Shown: positions 35,451 to 47,211, counted from the first letter of the stretch. The stretch is DNA of 64,000 nt from Buxus sempervirens (GCA_947561395.2 OX387187.1:24037829-24101828); one strand, 5' to 3'. The notes: generated by a model from the sequence alone, not told the origin. Made by a program: numbers and translations.

Positions 35451-38294
35451 ATGGCTCGCACACGTCGTGCTTCCCGGGGTCCTGCAGATGAGCCTTCCTC
35501 TTCGAGGGTTCGGAGGGACCCGGCCGATGTGGCATCTTCTTCTTGGGCCGAGCCGGATCCTGATCTTTCCTCTTCCAGCAGTCTAGAGGTTTCAGATTCC
35601 GATTCTAGAGCATCCAGGGGTTCGCGAGAGTCGACCCCTGAGGTATTCTCTTTTCTTTTCCAAATCCAGGCCTTTTCCTTACACATTTTACCTGACCCCA
35701 TCTTTTTTGCATTTCTAGCCTGCTACCGAGGTTCGAGGTCGCAGGGGAGCTCGCCGCAGAGGTAGGGCAGAGGTCCGGGCGACGCACATTGCCATTCCTG
35801 CGGGGATAGCGGATTAGATCCGAGATACCTCCCTTCTTCATGATCTGAGGACGCACCCTTCAGCGGGCGTCAGGGCTGACATTCCTCTTGTCTACCCGTC
35901 TTCTCATTATCGCGGGAGTTGGGCCCTTTTTACTGAGACAATGGCTGTATGTTCGGCTCCCTTGCATCGAGAGATGGGCCATTTTGGGTTCGGCCCCTTC
36001 ATCACCATCACCGGCGTTCGTCAGGATCAACCTCTGATTGCGGCCATGATGGAGCAGTTTTTTCCTGAGACCCTGAGCTTCCATTTGCCTGATGTGGAGA
36101 TTGGGATTCATCCTTCTGACTTCACTCTCATCACCGGGTTCAGGATGACTGGAGATGTCATCACTGAGTTGGATAGGCCGGCCGATTTGGAGATTGCCGA
36201 GCTTTTAGGATATGGGGAGATTCCAGTGGAGGCATGGGACAGGAGTAGGATTACTCGCATTTCCCGGACCTGGTTGAGGGAGACCTTCCTGGAGAGGGGA
36301 TATAGTACCGTGGCAGCGGAGCATCCCAGCTTCCCAGTGGCCTTCTACTTCCTTTTTCTTTTGATGATGGGGTCGTGCTTCTGCTTGGAGGATACCACCT
36401 CGGTCAGCCCCCATTTCCTGAGTCTTCTCAGGGATCTGCCTCGAGCAAGGGATTATGCCTGGGGCCAGCTTGTCTATGGTACCCTATTGGCGGGCCTGCG
36501 GCGAGTGGTCTTTGGCCTGTCTTCTCCTAGAGGGGCTGGGGTTGGTTGCAGGTTTTTCTGGCCTTTTCTGCAGATATGGATTCATTTCTTTTTTTCTTTT
36601 CTTCTTCCTCTTTTTTCTTTCTTTTCTTCTTTTCTTCTTTTTTCCTTTTCTTTTTGCTTATCTCTCTTTTTTTTTCTTTTTTTTTTCTCTTTTTTTTTTC
36701 ATTTCTTTGCTCAGGTTTATGTAGCCCACTTTCGCCCGATCTCCACATTGCCTGAGGGGACATTCCTTATGGCCCGTAGATGGAGTCAGATTAGGCGCAA
36801 CTCAGAGAAAAGTCGCCCTAGGTCGGCCAGGGCTCACCTGGACAGGACCTTTATGAGAGAGGTAAACACTTTCCTCTTATTCTTATTTTCGTTTTTCCCC
36901 TTATTTGAAAGAATTTGACATTCACCCTTGTTTATTTTTAGCTATCTGTCCCTCGTCTAGATGGCCTTCATGAGGAGTTGGCTTTTTAGCCATTCGTGGA
37001 CGAGGCGTTCGCTCTAGATCAGCGACGTCAGAGGTACTCGTTTATCGAGTAGCTGGGTAGCATATGGTACCTCGGCGAGCACTTCTTCTTCCAGCACATC
37101 GGCGAGCTCCGGATCCTCGTGGCTCCTCCAGATACAACACCTTTCACCCCTCCTGGTCCATTTGACCCAGCTCATTTTGGCGATTGGGAGGCTGGAGATG
37201 CCCTTTTAGCCGAGGGTGACTATGACGCCTGGGTCGGGCAGGTCTCAGTGGGTTGTCTTATGCAGCCCATGCCCGTTCGAGGTGGAGTTACCGAGATCGG
37301 AGGGGTGGTGATCCGCCTATATGATACTACGGTATAAATCTCCTCCTGCTCCACTCTTCTTAGCTTCTTCCTTGTCTGAAGTTATTGATATCATTTTCTT
37401 CTCATTTCAGGAGGCACAGTTAGGGGAGGTCCGAGCTAGGTATGTGGATCCAAAGCGTCAGCTGGATGAGAGAGATGCTGCTATAGCTGAGAGCGACGTC
37501 ATCATCACTGGGCAGGCCGCTCTTATCGCTGATTTGCAGGCTCAGCTGGCCAGTGCTCAGGGCCAGGCGGGGCCTTCAGGAGTTCAAGTCATCCTTCTAT
37601 CCTTTTCAACTTCTGCTTTTTTATCTTTTATATTCTCTGTTTTTGATCGATCTTTCTCTGCTTTCAGGAGGACGTGGCCGCTTCACCATCTAGCTCTCGT
37701 ACCTTGTCTCTTTCCGTAGGGACTGCAGAGATCCCACAGGGAGATCCAGAGATTGCGGCCGAGGCTACTTCTGCTGCCGTTCCTGAGCCAGCTGAGTTGC
37801 CAGAGGTTGCTTCTATGCCTGAGAGTGCTCCTGAGCCTGAGACTGCTCCTAAGGAGGATCCTGTGATTGCCACGGAGCCAGCGGAGGGTGGCTTAGAGGT
37901 TTCTAAGATCCCTGAGGCAGCTGAGCCTGCGAAGGAGGAGGATGTGCCTGATGTAGCCGAGCCTGAGGTGGCAGAGGTGCGTAAGGCAGCAGACCCCATA
38001 GAAATTGATTCATCTCTGGCTGCCAATGATTCTTGGATTCTAGATCTGGTCCCCTTGGTGACAGACACTTCCGTTTCTTGCTTCATGGACCTCTCCCGTG
38101 CCGATCCAGGCGATCCAGTTCCTGCCTCTTCAGTTGAGCCGGCGCCTCCTATAGAGCCAATGGCTTCAGTCGATTTGCCTCCTACTGCTGGTCCTTCCAC
38201 TCTTGCTGACCCGTCTTCTCCTGCTAGGCTGCGTTTCTCAGATCATTATTTTATCCGACAGCGACGGCGGTGGGGATTGACCTGCAGGAGATAG
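35451..38294 (+). pseudogene. Antisense accessory gene 1 of element B: plant mobile domain protein
   Basis: Probable exons: 35451-35642, 35719 to about 36576, about 36717-36861, 36942-37331, 37411-37587 and 37668-38294. Donors and acceptors are GT-AG, except the second intron, whose donor is not clear (TGG-ATTCAT, possibly a mutated GT). A basic, Ser-rich N-terminus precedes a PMD core in exon 2: HFGFGPFITITGVRQDQPLI, FFPETLSFHLPDVEIGIHPS, FTLITGFRMTGDVI and GCRFFWPFLQIW, the last resembling the GCLLLLQLW motif of PMD/MAIN-like proteins. Exon 5 is heptad-like (coiled coil), and exon 6 encodes a tail of P-E-A-rich acidic repeats. In-frame TAGs in exon 2 (35815) and exon 4 (two) show decay. The gene runs opposite to the element. 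Its function is unknown; cellular PMD proteins of the MAIN/MAIL type act in silencing and genome stability. Confidence 0.75.
36590..36715 (+). repeat. Long pyrimidine tract in an intron of the PMD gene
   Basis: About 125 bp of nearly pure C/T on the plus strand ends at TTTGCTCAG. It is best read as an extreme polypyrimidine tract before the acceptor. It keeps an open frame (poly F/S/L) only because of composition. Confidence 0.75.
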
Positions 38295-38520
38295 ACTTAG
38301 ATTAGGATTATTTTCCTTCTATATCTGATATCTGTATATATAAACTGGTGTATGAACTTGCATTTGTATAAAAGAGAAAATTGTTCCTTTTTTGCTTCTT
38401 TTCTTTTATTTTTTTGTCTTTTATTTATGTTTATCATGTTATGATTGTTATACAGGTAACAGGTACCCTTCGGAAACATGACTTATTAAAAGAAATAGAA
38501 AAAAACTGTTTTTGTGCAAA

Positions 38521-38638
38521 AACCGCACATAGAGGGCGGTTGTGCAAGAACCGCACTTGTTCCGCGGTTTTTAAATTCCGCGGAAATGCAACCGCACATT
38601 GGGTGTGGTTCAGGCACAACCATTCTGAGTATGTGGTT
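38521..38638 (+). promoter_or_regulatory. Four 21-bp palindromic units upstream of antisense gene 2
   Basis: Units occupy 38521-38541, 38549-38569, 38590-38610 and 38618-38638; starts are 28, 41 and 28 bp apart. The first two are perfect AACCG-N11-CGGTT. The last is AACCA-N11-TGGTT, both arms changed together so that pairing is kept. They lie 126-244 bp before the ATG at 38765, a promoter-like position, and match the units in the B LTR. Confidence 0.85.
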
Positions 38639-38764
38639 TTGCCCTCTTGTAATTTTAAAGCCGCGATCACGGGTAGAACGTCACTTTGACGTATTGCTTA
38701 GGTCAGAAACCCCTTTTTCGATGATTCTCTCTTCTAGCTGCCTTTAATCCACTTTTGACCATTA

Positions 38765-40417
38765 ATGGCCTCTGATTCAGCTTCTGCACCTTCTTCATCC
38801 TCTGTACCTAAAATATCAACCTCCAGACCAAACATTAGATCCAAACCTCCAAATTTGACAAGGTACGCCATTGTAGATGCCTGCTATGAGAAATGGGTTG
38901 ACTCAATGACCCATCAAGATAAAATAGATTGGGACTTTACCAATCTAGGCCATATCCTCTCACTCCCAAAGGTTCCCCTAAAATGGGAAATCATAGAGGC
39001 ATTGATTGGGCATTGGGAACCCCAATTAAACCTTTTCATGTTTGGGGAGAGGGAGATGACCCCTATGGTGAAGGAGGTTGAAACGATCCTCAATATTAGG
39101 TTCTCCCAGAAGGTAGTCAACCCACCACTCAAACCAAGCTTCAAAAAGGAAGCCTCTACTTTTTTGGGAATTGGAAAGAAAGAGTTAGGGGAAGCTGACG
39201 CCTTATTGACCCTATCAAAGTCCTTTTTGACTGAAAAGCTATTGAATAGCTCGAACCAGTCGGCTCAGTTCAATGCTTTGACCTTGATAGTGGTCAATCA
39301 ACTTTTATTCCCCCGAGATGATAGCAAGGTTGATTTATCCCTCATTTCAGTCATCTGCCAAGTTAGGGAGTGCGAGAGGCTTGCCCCTATGATTCTGGCT
39401 GAAATATACCAGGCCTTGACTGACTGCTATCATCGGAAGAAGAAAAGTTTCCTCGCCTGCGCCCCTATCCTTTAGGTAAAATCTGAACCTCTTTGTTGAA
39501 TTACAGTTTTTATTGTACAATTGAAATTTTCTAACTTGAAAAAGCTTCCCTTTTCTTTGCAACTCTAGCTTTTGGATCATCTGTCCCAGGTGGAGGAGAT
39601 AGACAGGCACTTTGCCCGGAACATGGATGTTCTCACTTTGATGAACAACCGGGGGTGTCCTTCTATCCCAGGAGGCAAGAGGGGGTGGTTTGTCTTCTTG
39701 GGGACGTTCCAGGATGACTAGGTGAGATGGCCTGGTACTTATTAGCCTTCTACCGAGACAGTGATCAGCTTCCCTGACCGGAATTTTGCCGCGCTTATGG
39801 GCTTGAGGTCTGCCCTGCTCTATTTGCCTTTGAGAGTCATCCGGCAGTTCAGAGAGGAGGCTCAAGGGATTCTGGTAACTCAGGGCTATGAGGAGTTCAT
39901 TGGTCCTCTCACATCGGCCACCATGGGGCTATGCTATCGCCTAGTGAAGGATTGGTCTCATGCCTGCTTCTTGAGTGGTCTTGTCTTCTCCAAACTGCAT
40001 GAGAAGGACTACCTCTTCTGGATTAGGGAGTAGACATAGAGTTGCGCTTCTATACCAGTGGATCCTCCTGCTGTCCCATGTCCTACTTATGCGGATCTCC
40101 TGGAGACTGAGAGGGCTTCTCATAGGCGGCTCCAGCACATATGGATAGAGGAAGCCCGAGCTATGAGACTGGAGAAGGAAGACTTGGATAGACGGCTCGC
40201 AGAGCAGATACGGGCCCGTCCCTTCGAGGTTAGAGCCGCATGGTGTAGGCATGATGAGACCATGGCCAGGCTCAAAGATATGAGGACCAGATAGACCCTC
40301 TCAGATGATGTCATTTCTTTCCTAAGTGACCCGGATGCAGAGGGGGCTGAGAGGCTAGTCACGGTTCAGGCGGCTTGGATCAAAGAGCTCGAGGAGAGGC
40401 TAGGGGATAGAGATTAG
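38765..40417 (+). pseudogene. Antisense accessory gene 2 of element B: DUF7745/PMD-like protein
   Basis: Exon 1 (38765-39477) encodes ILSLPKVPLKWEIIEALIGH, LFMFGEREMTPMVKEVETIL, STFLGIGKKEL, LTLIVVNQLLFPRDDSK, LAPMILAEIYQALT and CAPIL. A GTAAAAT donor at 39478 and a CTCTAG acceptor near 39569 define an intron. The second exon continues with LLDHLSQVEEIDRHFA, ALLYLPLRVIRQFREEAQGI and a C-terminal coiled coil (about 40058-40417). Conserved blocks match ORF1 of element A in the same order. In-frame stops include the TAG at the end of exon 1 (Trp in the homologue) and others near 39720, 39753, 40031, 40037 and 40292. The gene follows gene 1 on the same strand, 470 bp apart. Confidence 0.78.
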
Positions 40418-41480
40418 CCCCTTTACTATATAGTTTTTTCTTTTTTACACTTTTGTACAAAGAGAAACTCCATTAGCGGAAAGATAAATAATACAAAATA
40501 GATTTTTATACTATTGGCCTCAGAACTCTCATATGCTTGTAAAAACTTACAGTTTAATGAAAAGTTATTGATTTCTTATCATCGGCCAAAATATAATTTT
40601 TCTTTTTTGTTTGTTGTGTTGTAAATTGGTCCATGATGCTTTAATCCCATATAATTTGATGAATTAAAGTAAGTTGGGCAAAAAGGTATTTTAAATAATA
40701 AAGAAGAAGCCATTCCATCAACCTTTGAACCTTTAGACTCATCCCCAAATTTCATTCCCATTTCCAGGGATGATACCAATGCTTACTGGTTCAGTCCTGT
40801 GCTGAAAATCTGCTCAACTCAAATCTGCTGTTCAAAACCGTGCATTCAAACCGGTTTGGCGAAAACCGCCTTTGATATGCGGTTGCCTGACCATTCTGCC
40901 GAAACCGTATGAATAGTGCAGTTTGGACCAATCTGTACCCAAAGTGCAGTTTTTGACCCCTTTCTTTCTGTTTCTTTTTTCTTTTGTTCTTTTTTTCTTT
41001 TGCCTTTTTCTGGCCAATACTGCCCCTAGTGCCTGTTACGATTTTCATTAGGGCCGACTCATTTGTTCCGTCATTGCCAATCCAACACCGTGAGTTGAAG
41101 GAATGCACCGAGATCACCGAGGGCTTGATCAATAGGATGAAATGAAGGTTAGGTTTAGTTTATGAAAGAAAGTTATTATAGGCTCAAAATTTTGATATTT
41201 TGAAATAGGACAACTGGGCTTACAGTTATGATGGATATGACCTCAATTCCCAAAATTTGCCCTCTTTCTCTCTTTTTGTATTTGGCTTTCATTTGCCACC
41301 TTATTTTTCTTCTTTTCTTTTTCTTTATTTTTGCCCCTATTGGCTTTGCCCCAGTTGCAACTGTAAGCCCCAGTTTGGGTTCTTAAAACACGAACAGGCT
41401 CAACTTGGTTAAGCTAGGGATTTTAAAATTTTTGAGGGATAAAGAAAAATGGCCCCGGATCATTTCCTAGTGATATTCTT
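40418..41480. other. Spacer between accessory gene 2 and the end of pol in element B
   Basis: No domain-bearing frame is visible. Three more 21-bp units occur at 40836-40856, 40864-40884 and 40903-40923, the last with one arm mismatch, spaced 28 and 39 bp. The rest is T-rich sequence with short C/T runs and possible polyadenylation regions for the two convergent transcription units. Confidence 0.75.
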
Positions 41481-44339
41481 TCAAGGGAAATATCGCTTAA
41501 CTGCGTTAGAGTTTATTGGCTCAGGAAAGTCCTTCCCATCCATTTCTGATAAGATGAGAGCGCCTCCTGATAGGACCTTCTTCACCATATAAGGTCCTTC
41601 CCAATTTGGCTTAAACTTTCCACGAGGGTCCTCCAGAAATGGTAATATTTTCCTTAAAACCAAATTACCCACTTGGAAAGCTCTGGGCTTCACCTTCTTA
41701 TTATAGGCCCTGGCCATTCTCTTCTGGTACAATTGGCCGTGACAAAGCGCATTCAGACGCTTTTCCTCTATTAAGTTGAGTTGCTCATATCTAGACTGAA
41801 CCTATTCAGCTTCTTCAAGTTCTGTTTCCATAAGCACTCTCAGTGATGGGATTTCCACTTCAACAGGTAAGACTGCCTTCGTTCCATACACCAAGGAATA
41901 CGGCGTTGCCCCCGTAGAAGTTCAGATTGAGGTTCTGTAAGCATGGAGAGCAAATGGTAGCATTTTGTGCCAATCTCTATAACTCACCACCATTTTTCGA
42001 ATTATTTTCTTTATGTTCTTATTTGTTGCCTCTACTGCCCCATTCATCTTTGGCCTGTACGGGGCTGACTTGTGATGAGTTATCTGAAACTGCTCACACA
42101 TCCTCTTCATATCCTTGTTCTTAATATTTGAAGCATTGTCTGAAACTATGGCATTTGGCAATCCATAGCGACAAATTATGTTGTGCTTCAGAAACTTAAG
42201 AACATGGTTTCCTGTGATATTTGCATATGAGGCAGCTTCAACCCACTTTGTGAAATAATCAATTGCCACGAGGATGAATCGGTGTCCATTTGACGATTTT
42301 GGAGAAATCATCCCAATGACATCAATACCCCACATAGAGAAAGGCCATGATGAGGTCTTGCTGTGTAGCTCACTTGGCGGTGCATGCTTATTATCAGCAT
42401 ATATTTGGTACAAATGGCACCTCTTAATATGTACGCAACAATTGTGCTCCATTGTGGACCAATAATATCTCAATCGCAGTATTTTCCTTGCGAGCATGTG
42501 TCCATTCATATGCAGCCCACAAACTCCTCCATGCACTATTTCTATCATTCTTTCTGCTTCAACCTTGGTGACGCATCTGAGTAGGACATTATTGTAAGAT
42601 ATCTTGTATAACTGCCCACCACTTAGGAGGAACTGCCCTGCTAACCTCTGTATCGTTCTTTTTTCAGTGGAAGTAGCACCCTCTTGGAAACCCCGATTAT
42701 TCAAGAAATTCTTGATATCTTGAAACCATGGTATTTCTGTTTCTTGCGCTCCTTCTAGAACAAGACAGTAAGCTGGCTTGTCTCTGACCTCAATTTCAAG
42801 TGGTTGGATGTCTACCCCTTCTGGAATGCTAACCATCGAAGCCAATGTTGCCAAGGCATCTACAAATTGATTCTTAGACCTTGGCATATAGCTAAAAGAA
42901 ATTCGAGTAAATTTGGTACTTACTTCGTCCAAATACTGGTGATATGGGATCAACTTGTGATCTTTGGTTTTCCATTCACCAGTTGTTTGGAAGATGATAA
43001 GACTCGAATCCCCATATACGTCAAGTTCTTGAACATCATGATCTAGAGCAGCCTATAATCCAATTATACATGCTTCATACTCTGCGATGTTGTTCGTGCA
43101 CTGAAACCTCAACTTCACTACGATTGGGATATGCGAACCATCCGGCCTCACTAATACTACGCTGATCCCATTTCCATTCATATTTGCAGCCCCATCGAAG
43201 AACATCTGCTAGGAGTCTTCATTTTCCTCTTCTTCAGCAAATAAGATAGCCTCATCAGGGAAATTTGTCTTAAGAGGCTGATAATCTGGTAACGGATGCT
43301 CAGCTAGATGATTAGCAATTGCCTGACCATTGATTGCTTTCTGAGTGATGTAGGTTAGGTCAAATTCTGAAAGCAAAAGCTGCCATTTCGCCATTCTACC
43401 AGTTAAAGCTGGCTTTTCAAACAAATACTTTAAAGGATCCATCCTTGAAATCAGCAAAGTTGAATAACTTAAGAAATAGTGCCTAAGCCTCTAAGTTGCC
43501 CAGACCAAAGCACAGCAAGTCTTTTCCAAAGGCGAATATCTCGTCTCATAATCTGTGAACTTCTTGCACAAATAGTAGATAGCCTTTTCTTTTCTGCTTG
43601 TTTCATCATGCTACCCCAATACATATCCCATTGATGTTTCTAAAACCGATAGATACAGAATCAAAGGTTTTCCTGGAGTTAGCGGTACTAGAACAGGTGG
43701 ATTTAACAGATAATCCTTTATTTTATCGAATGCTTGCTGGCAATCCTCATTCCATATGGTTGGGTTGGTCTTCCTTAGAAGCTTAAAGATCAGTTCGCAA
43801 ATAGCAGTGAGTTGTGCTATGAACCGGCTAATGTACTGAATTCTTCCCAGAAAACCCCTAACTTCTTTTTCTGTTTTAGGAAATGGCATCTCGATGATTG
43901 CCTTTGTTTTAGACGGGTCTATCTCAATCCCTCTTCTGCTTACAATGAATCCCAATAATTTCCCTGACGTGGCTCCAAAAACACACTTTGTTGGATTAAG
44001 CCTTAAACTGTATTTCCTTAAACGGTCAAATACCATCTTTAGGTTAATCAAGTGGTCATCTTCTTCACAAGACTTGGCAATCATGTCATCTACATAGACC
44101 TCCATTTCTTTGTGGATCATGTCATGAAAAATGGCCGTCATGGCTTGCTGATACGTTGCCCCGGCATTCTTTAGTCCAAAGGGCATGACTGTGTAATGGA
44201 AAGTTCCCCAAGCCGTGATAAAAGCGGTTTTCTCTTGATCTTCCTTTGCAATCTTGATTTGGTTATATCTGGAAAAGCCGTCCATAAATGAGAACAAGCT
44301 GTGCACTGATGTGTTATCAACCAAGATGTTAATGTGTGG
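41481..44339 (-). pseudogene. pol: Pol of element B, C-terminal part: RT end, RNase H, second RNase H, integrase
   Basis: One frame with several stops. RT: GYNQ-type SRYNQIKIAKEDQEK, FGLKNAGATYQQAM and YVDD (44085-44096). RNase H follows from about 43700 (LILYLSVLETSMGYVLG, LEKTCCALVWAT, KYLFEKPALTGRMAKW). A second, archaeal-type RNase H (43208-42870; FFDGAANMNG, NNIAEYEACI, YGDSSLI, FVDALATLAS) is diagnostic of the Tat lineage. Integrase (42600-41922) has an HHCC region in which the last Cys is Tyr (CHLYQ), then WGIDVIG, VSDNASN and NGAVEATNKN, keeping D, D and E. The C-terminal end is FKPNWEGPYMVKKV. Stops include Gln, Arg, Trp and Lys codons turned to TAG/TGA. The N-terminal RT part is at 46758-47211. 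Confidence 0.92.
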
Positions 44340-44899
44340 TGTAGACACCTGACTTTTGCACCCCCAAAATGAAGAAAAATGAAAAGTCAAACTAAAAGTC
44401 AAACACTGAGGGGGTCAAAAATTGACTTTTTGATTCAAGTAAATTTGGCCATCAAACTTCATCTCATTGAAAAGAGCATTTCAACACGGTTCCAATGCAA
44501 CTGAATTTGCTGGAATCGGAGTCCAAATGAGAAAGATATGAGTTGGTCAAACTTTTGGGGAGCGAAAAGTTGACTTTTTACTCGACCCCAATTCAGTTTC
44601 CAAACTTGATCCCAATGGATAGGTGGTTCCGAGCCGGTTCCAACGACACTAAGTTTGCTGAAATCGAACATCGGACAAAGAAGTTATGAGCAGTTGAAGT
44701 TTCAGAAAAACTGCCCATATGGCAAAAAGGCAGCAAAAATGGAATAAACCAATAAAATAAATAAGATAAAGGTGTTTAATAATATTTTAATAAAGAGAAT
44801 CTTGCTTTTTAATAAAATAATCGGAAAAATCGAATAAAAATCTTGCAAAAAACCAAATTGAATAAAGGTTTGAAGTCCAAACATTTTAAAAACGTGCTG

Positions 44900-45114
44900 G
44901 ACCGTATTTCAATTACAGGCAGGGCATGCCCGTATTTCAAATACGGGCAAGCTTCTGGAAGAAGACACGCATCGCTTGTACGGCGGGACACGCGTCCCGT
45001 ATGGCCGATTTGCGAGATTTGCAAATGTGCGTTTTTCGCCCGTATTTGAATTACGGGCAAGGCATGCCCGTACTTCAAGTACGGGCAAGGCATGCCTGTA
45101 TTTGAAATACGGGC
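44900..45114 (+). repeat. Phased 21-bp palindromes in the family-A solo LTR
   Basis: Units start at 44900, 44928, 45038, 45066 and 45094, all 21 bp, with starts 28, 110, 28 and 28 bp apart: the same layout as in the element A LTR. The unit at 45066 has both arms changed (TACTT and AAGTA instead of TATTT and AAATA), keeping a perfect palindrome. Confidence 0.92.
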
Positions 45115-45128
45115 ACAAAAATTTTGCC

Positions 45129-45136
45129 TATAAATA
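45129..45136 (+). promoter_or_regulatory. TATA box of the family-A solo LTR
   Basis: TATAAATAGAGAGG lies 15 bp after the last palindrome, as in the element A LTR. Confidence 0.75.
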
Positions 45137-46757
45137 GAGAGGCCACCCCCCCTCATTTCAACAAGCCCTCTCTCCTGGCCACCTCCCCTGCCCTCCTGAA
45201 GTTTGCCTCGACCAAATGCTGCCCTCATGCTGTCACTCTAGCATCCAATCTCTTCTTTTTCCTAAACTACCCCTAGGTTAGTTAAACCATGCCAATATCA
45301 TGCAAAAATCCTCTCTAGTCTAACTCTCAAACCCATCACCCAGCCAAACCCTTTTTCTAACAACTTTGAAATATTTGGAGGACGCGGAAGCGCTGCCCAA
45401 ATCTTCGGAGAACCACAAATCCAACAAAACAAACTAATTATATTGTAAGTATACTATCCTCTCTAATTTGAATAAATTTTGCTTATTTCATTCTCTTCTT
45501 TACTCATTTTTTTTATCACAATACCACTAACTTGTTTGCTGTTTTGGATGCCATGAGAGGAGCCATGAGAGTTTAGAATTAAAGTATTAACCTTTGTTGG
45601 AAATGAGGAAAAGAAAGTGTTTTTCTTGATTAAAAAAATGGTCATCTCTAACCCTTTAATGTGGAAGGATTAAGCCTTGCTTAAGGATACGTGAGATTCC
45701 CTGTAAAACTCCCCTTTTCCATGCTAAAAATGAACTGGAGATTATTCATGCAAGGCAGTGTTTCTTCAAGAAACACTAAAAGAAAAGGAAGATGGTCATT
45801 TGGGCCAAATGAGGCAAATGAAGCCCCTGGAAGAACCTGCAATCTTTTCTAAAGCTACCAAAACATCTGAGAAGGCCACGGAACTGATCCCAGGAAGAGC
45901 CGGCACCAAATATGCAAAACTGGAGGCCCCCGTAAACTCAGAACGGTCCAGTCTGGACCGTGTTTGCTTCACGGGCAAGGCAAACCGGATTCCATCTACG
46001 GGCGACGGTGGACCGTATAGAAAATACGGGCTAATGTAAAAGCAATATGAAAAATGTAGTTTTTCGGCCTGGTTGGATCTATTCCAACTTGAACCGGCCC
46101 GAACCAGCCCCTTTAAACAATTTGGGCTATCTTAAGCCCATCTTTGGACCGTGGGCCCAAATGGGCCCACCAAGGCTTCCTTTTGGCCCACATGTGTGGT
46201 CCACCTTAGACTGGCCCAAACCAAGCCTGTTTTCAATAAACAGGCCCGGGCCCTTTGACCCTTGGCTAATGGGCCAAATCCAAGCCCAAATAAAGAATGT
46301 AAATGAATAAAATTTAAATAACCAAATAAGGGTTATCCAATAACCCTACTGGGCCCTAAGCCCAACCATGGCAGCCCACGGGTCTTCCAACAGGACCCGG
46401 GTCCGACCCACTCCACTAAATAAAAAGATAAAATCAAAGTAAAAGGGACCCACACCTTTAGAGGGCCCCGCCAGACCCAATAAACAGCATGTTGGTCTAG
46501 GAAGGGTGAGCTTGACTCAAAAACCAGGGAGACCCGAGGGACCCGTCAAACCGACGGGGCGGGCCGGGGTGTCTTAGGACTTCCTCGGACGTAACCGAGG
46601 ACTTAGCTAGAACTCTGAAAAGCTGCAGACCAGACTTAGACCCGGATAGGGCAAAACCGTGTCTGCCTGCACTCTCAGGCAGTGGCGACTCCGAATGTCC
46701 CGAGGCACGCATAGAAAGTGCGCCCGGTGTGCGATCAAGGATTCGTAGGTGCGCACA

Positions 46758-47211
46758 CGTGGCAAGGGAAAATCGTCCTTCGGGCTTGCCTTATTCAAGT
46801 CTCTGTAATCTACACACATCCTGACTTTTCCATCATTCTTTGGAACCGGGACTATATTAGCTAACCAATCAGGGTATGTAGAAACCGCCAAAAATCCAGC
46901 TTGAAACTGCTTCACCACTTCATCCTTGACTTTTAAAGTCCACTCAGGCTTCAACCTTCTCAATTTCTGCTTAATAGGCTTTACTCCTAGCAGGATTGGC
47001 AGCTTGTGTACAACCATGTCTGTATCCAACCCTGGCATATCCCGATAAGACCATGTGAACACGTCCTTGTAATCGGCCAAGAACTGGGACATTTCCTTCT
47101 GCTACATATCAGACAAGCATGCACCAATCTTTACAATTTTTGGGTCCTCTTCGGTTCCCAGGTTTACGGAGATGGTTTCTTCAATATTAGGTTGAATACC
47201 CTTTTCGTGAC
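46758..47211 (-). pseudogene. pol: Pol of element B, N-terminal RT part
   Basis: The frame continues from ...YQLERH (54260) with EKGIQPNIEE, then FTWSYRDMPGLDTDMVVHKL, KQKLRRLKPEWTLKVKDE, WLANIVPVPKNDGKVRMCVD and YRDLNKASPKDDFPLP, where the family-A solo LTR intervenes. One in-frame TAG lies near 47101. It is bounded on the right by a family-C solo LTR with TSD GTGAC. Confidence 0.92.

Larger units (their letters stand above)
44340..46757 (+). mobile_element. Solo LTR of family A inserted in element B RT
   Basis: It starts TGTAGACACCTGACTTTTGC and ends GGTGCGCACA, 2418 bp. It is flanked by TGTGG (44335-44339) and CGTGG (46758-46762), a 5-bp duplication with one transition. Removing 2423 bp joins KDDFPL to PHINILVDN in frame. 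It is homologous along its length, on the other strand, to the element A 5' LTR. Confidence 0.93.

Noticed and set aside
36455-36763. Overlapping low-complexity frames (poly F/S on plus, poly K/E on minus)
   Set aside because: They arise from the intronic pyrimidine tract and have no domain or conservation signal.
37664-38200. 178-codon minus-strand frame rich in G/S/A
   Set aside because: It is a shadow of the P-E-A-rich last exon of the PMD gene on the plus strand.
35451-40417. Two ordinary host genes
   Set aside because: They lie between integrase and the 3' LTR of element B, carry premature stops, share the LTR palindromes, and gene 2 is homologous to ORF1 of element A. Part of a retroelement is the simpler reading, although origin from host genes remains possible.
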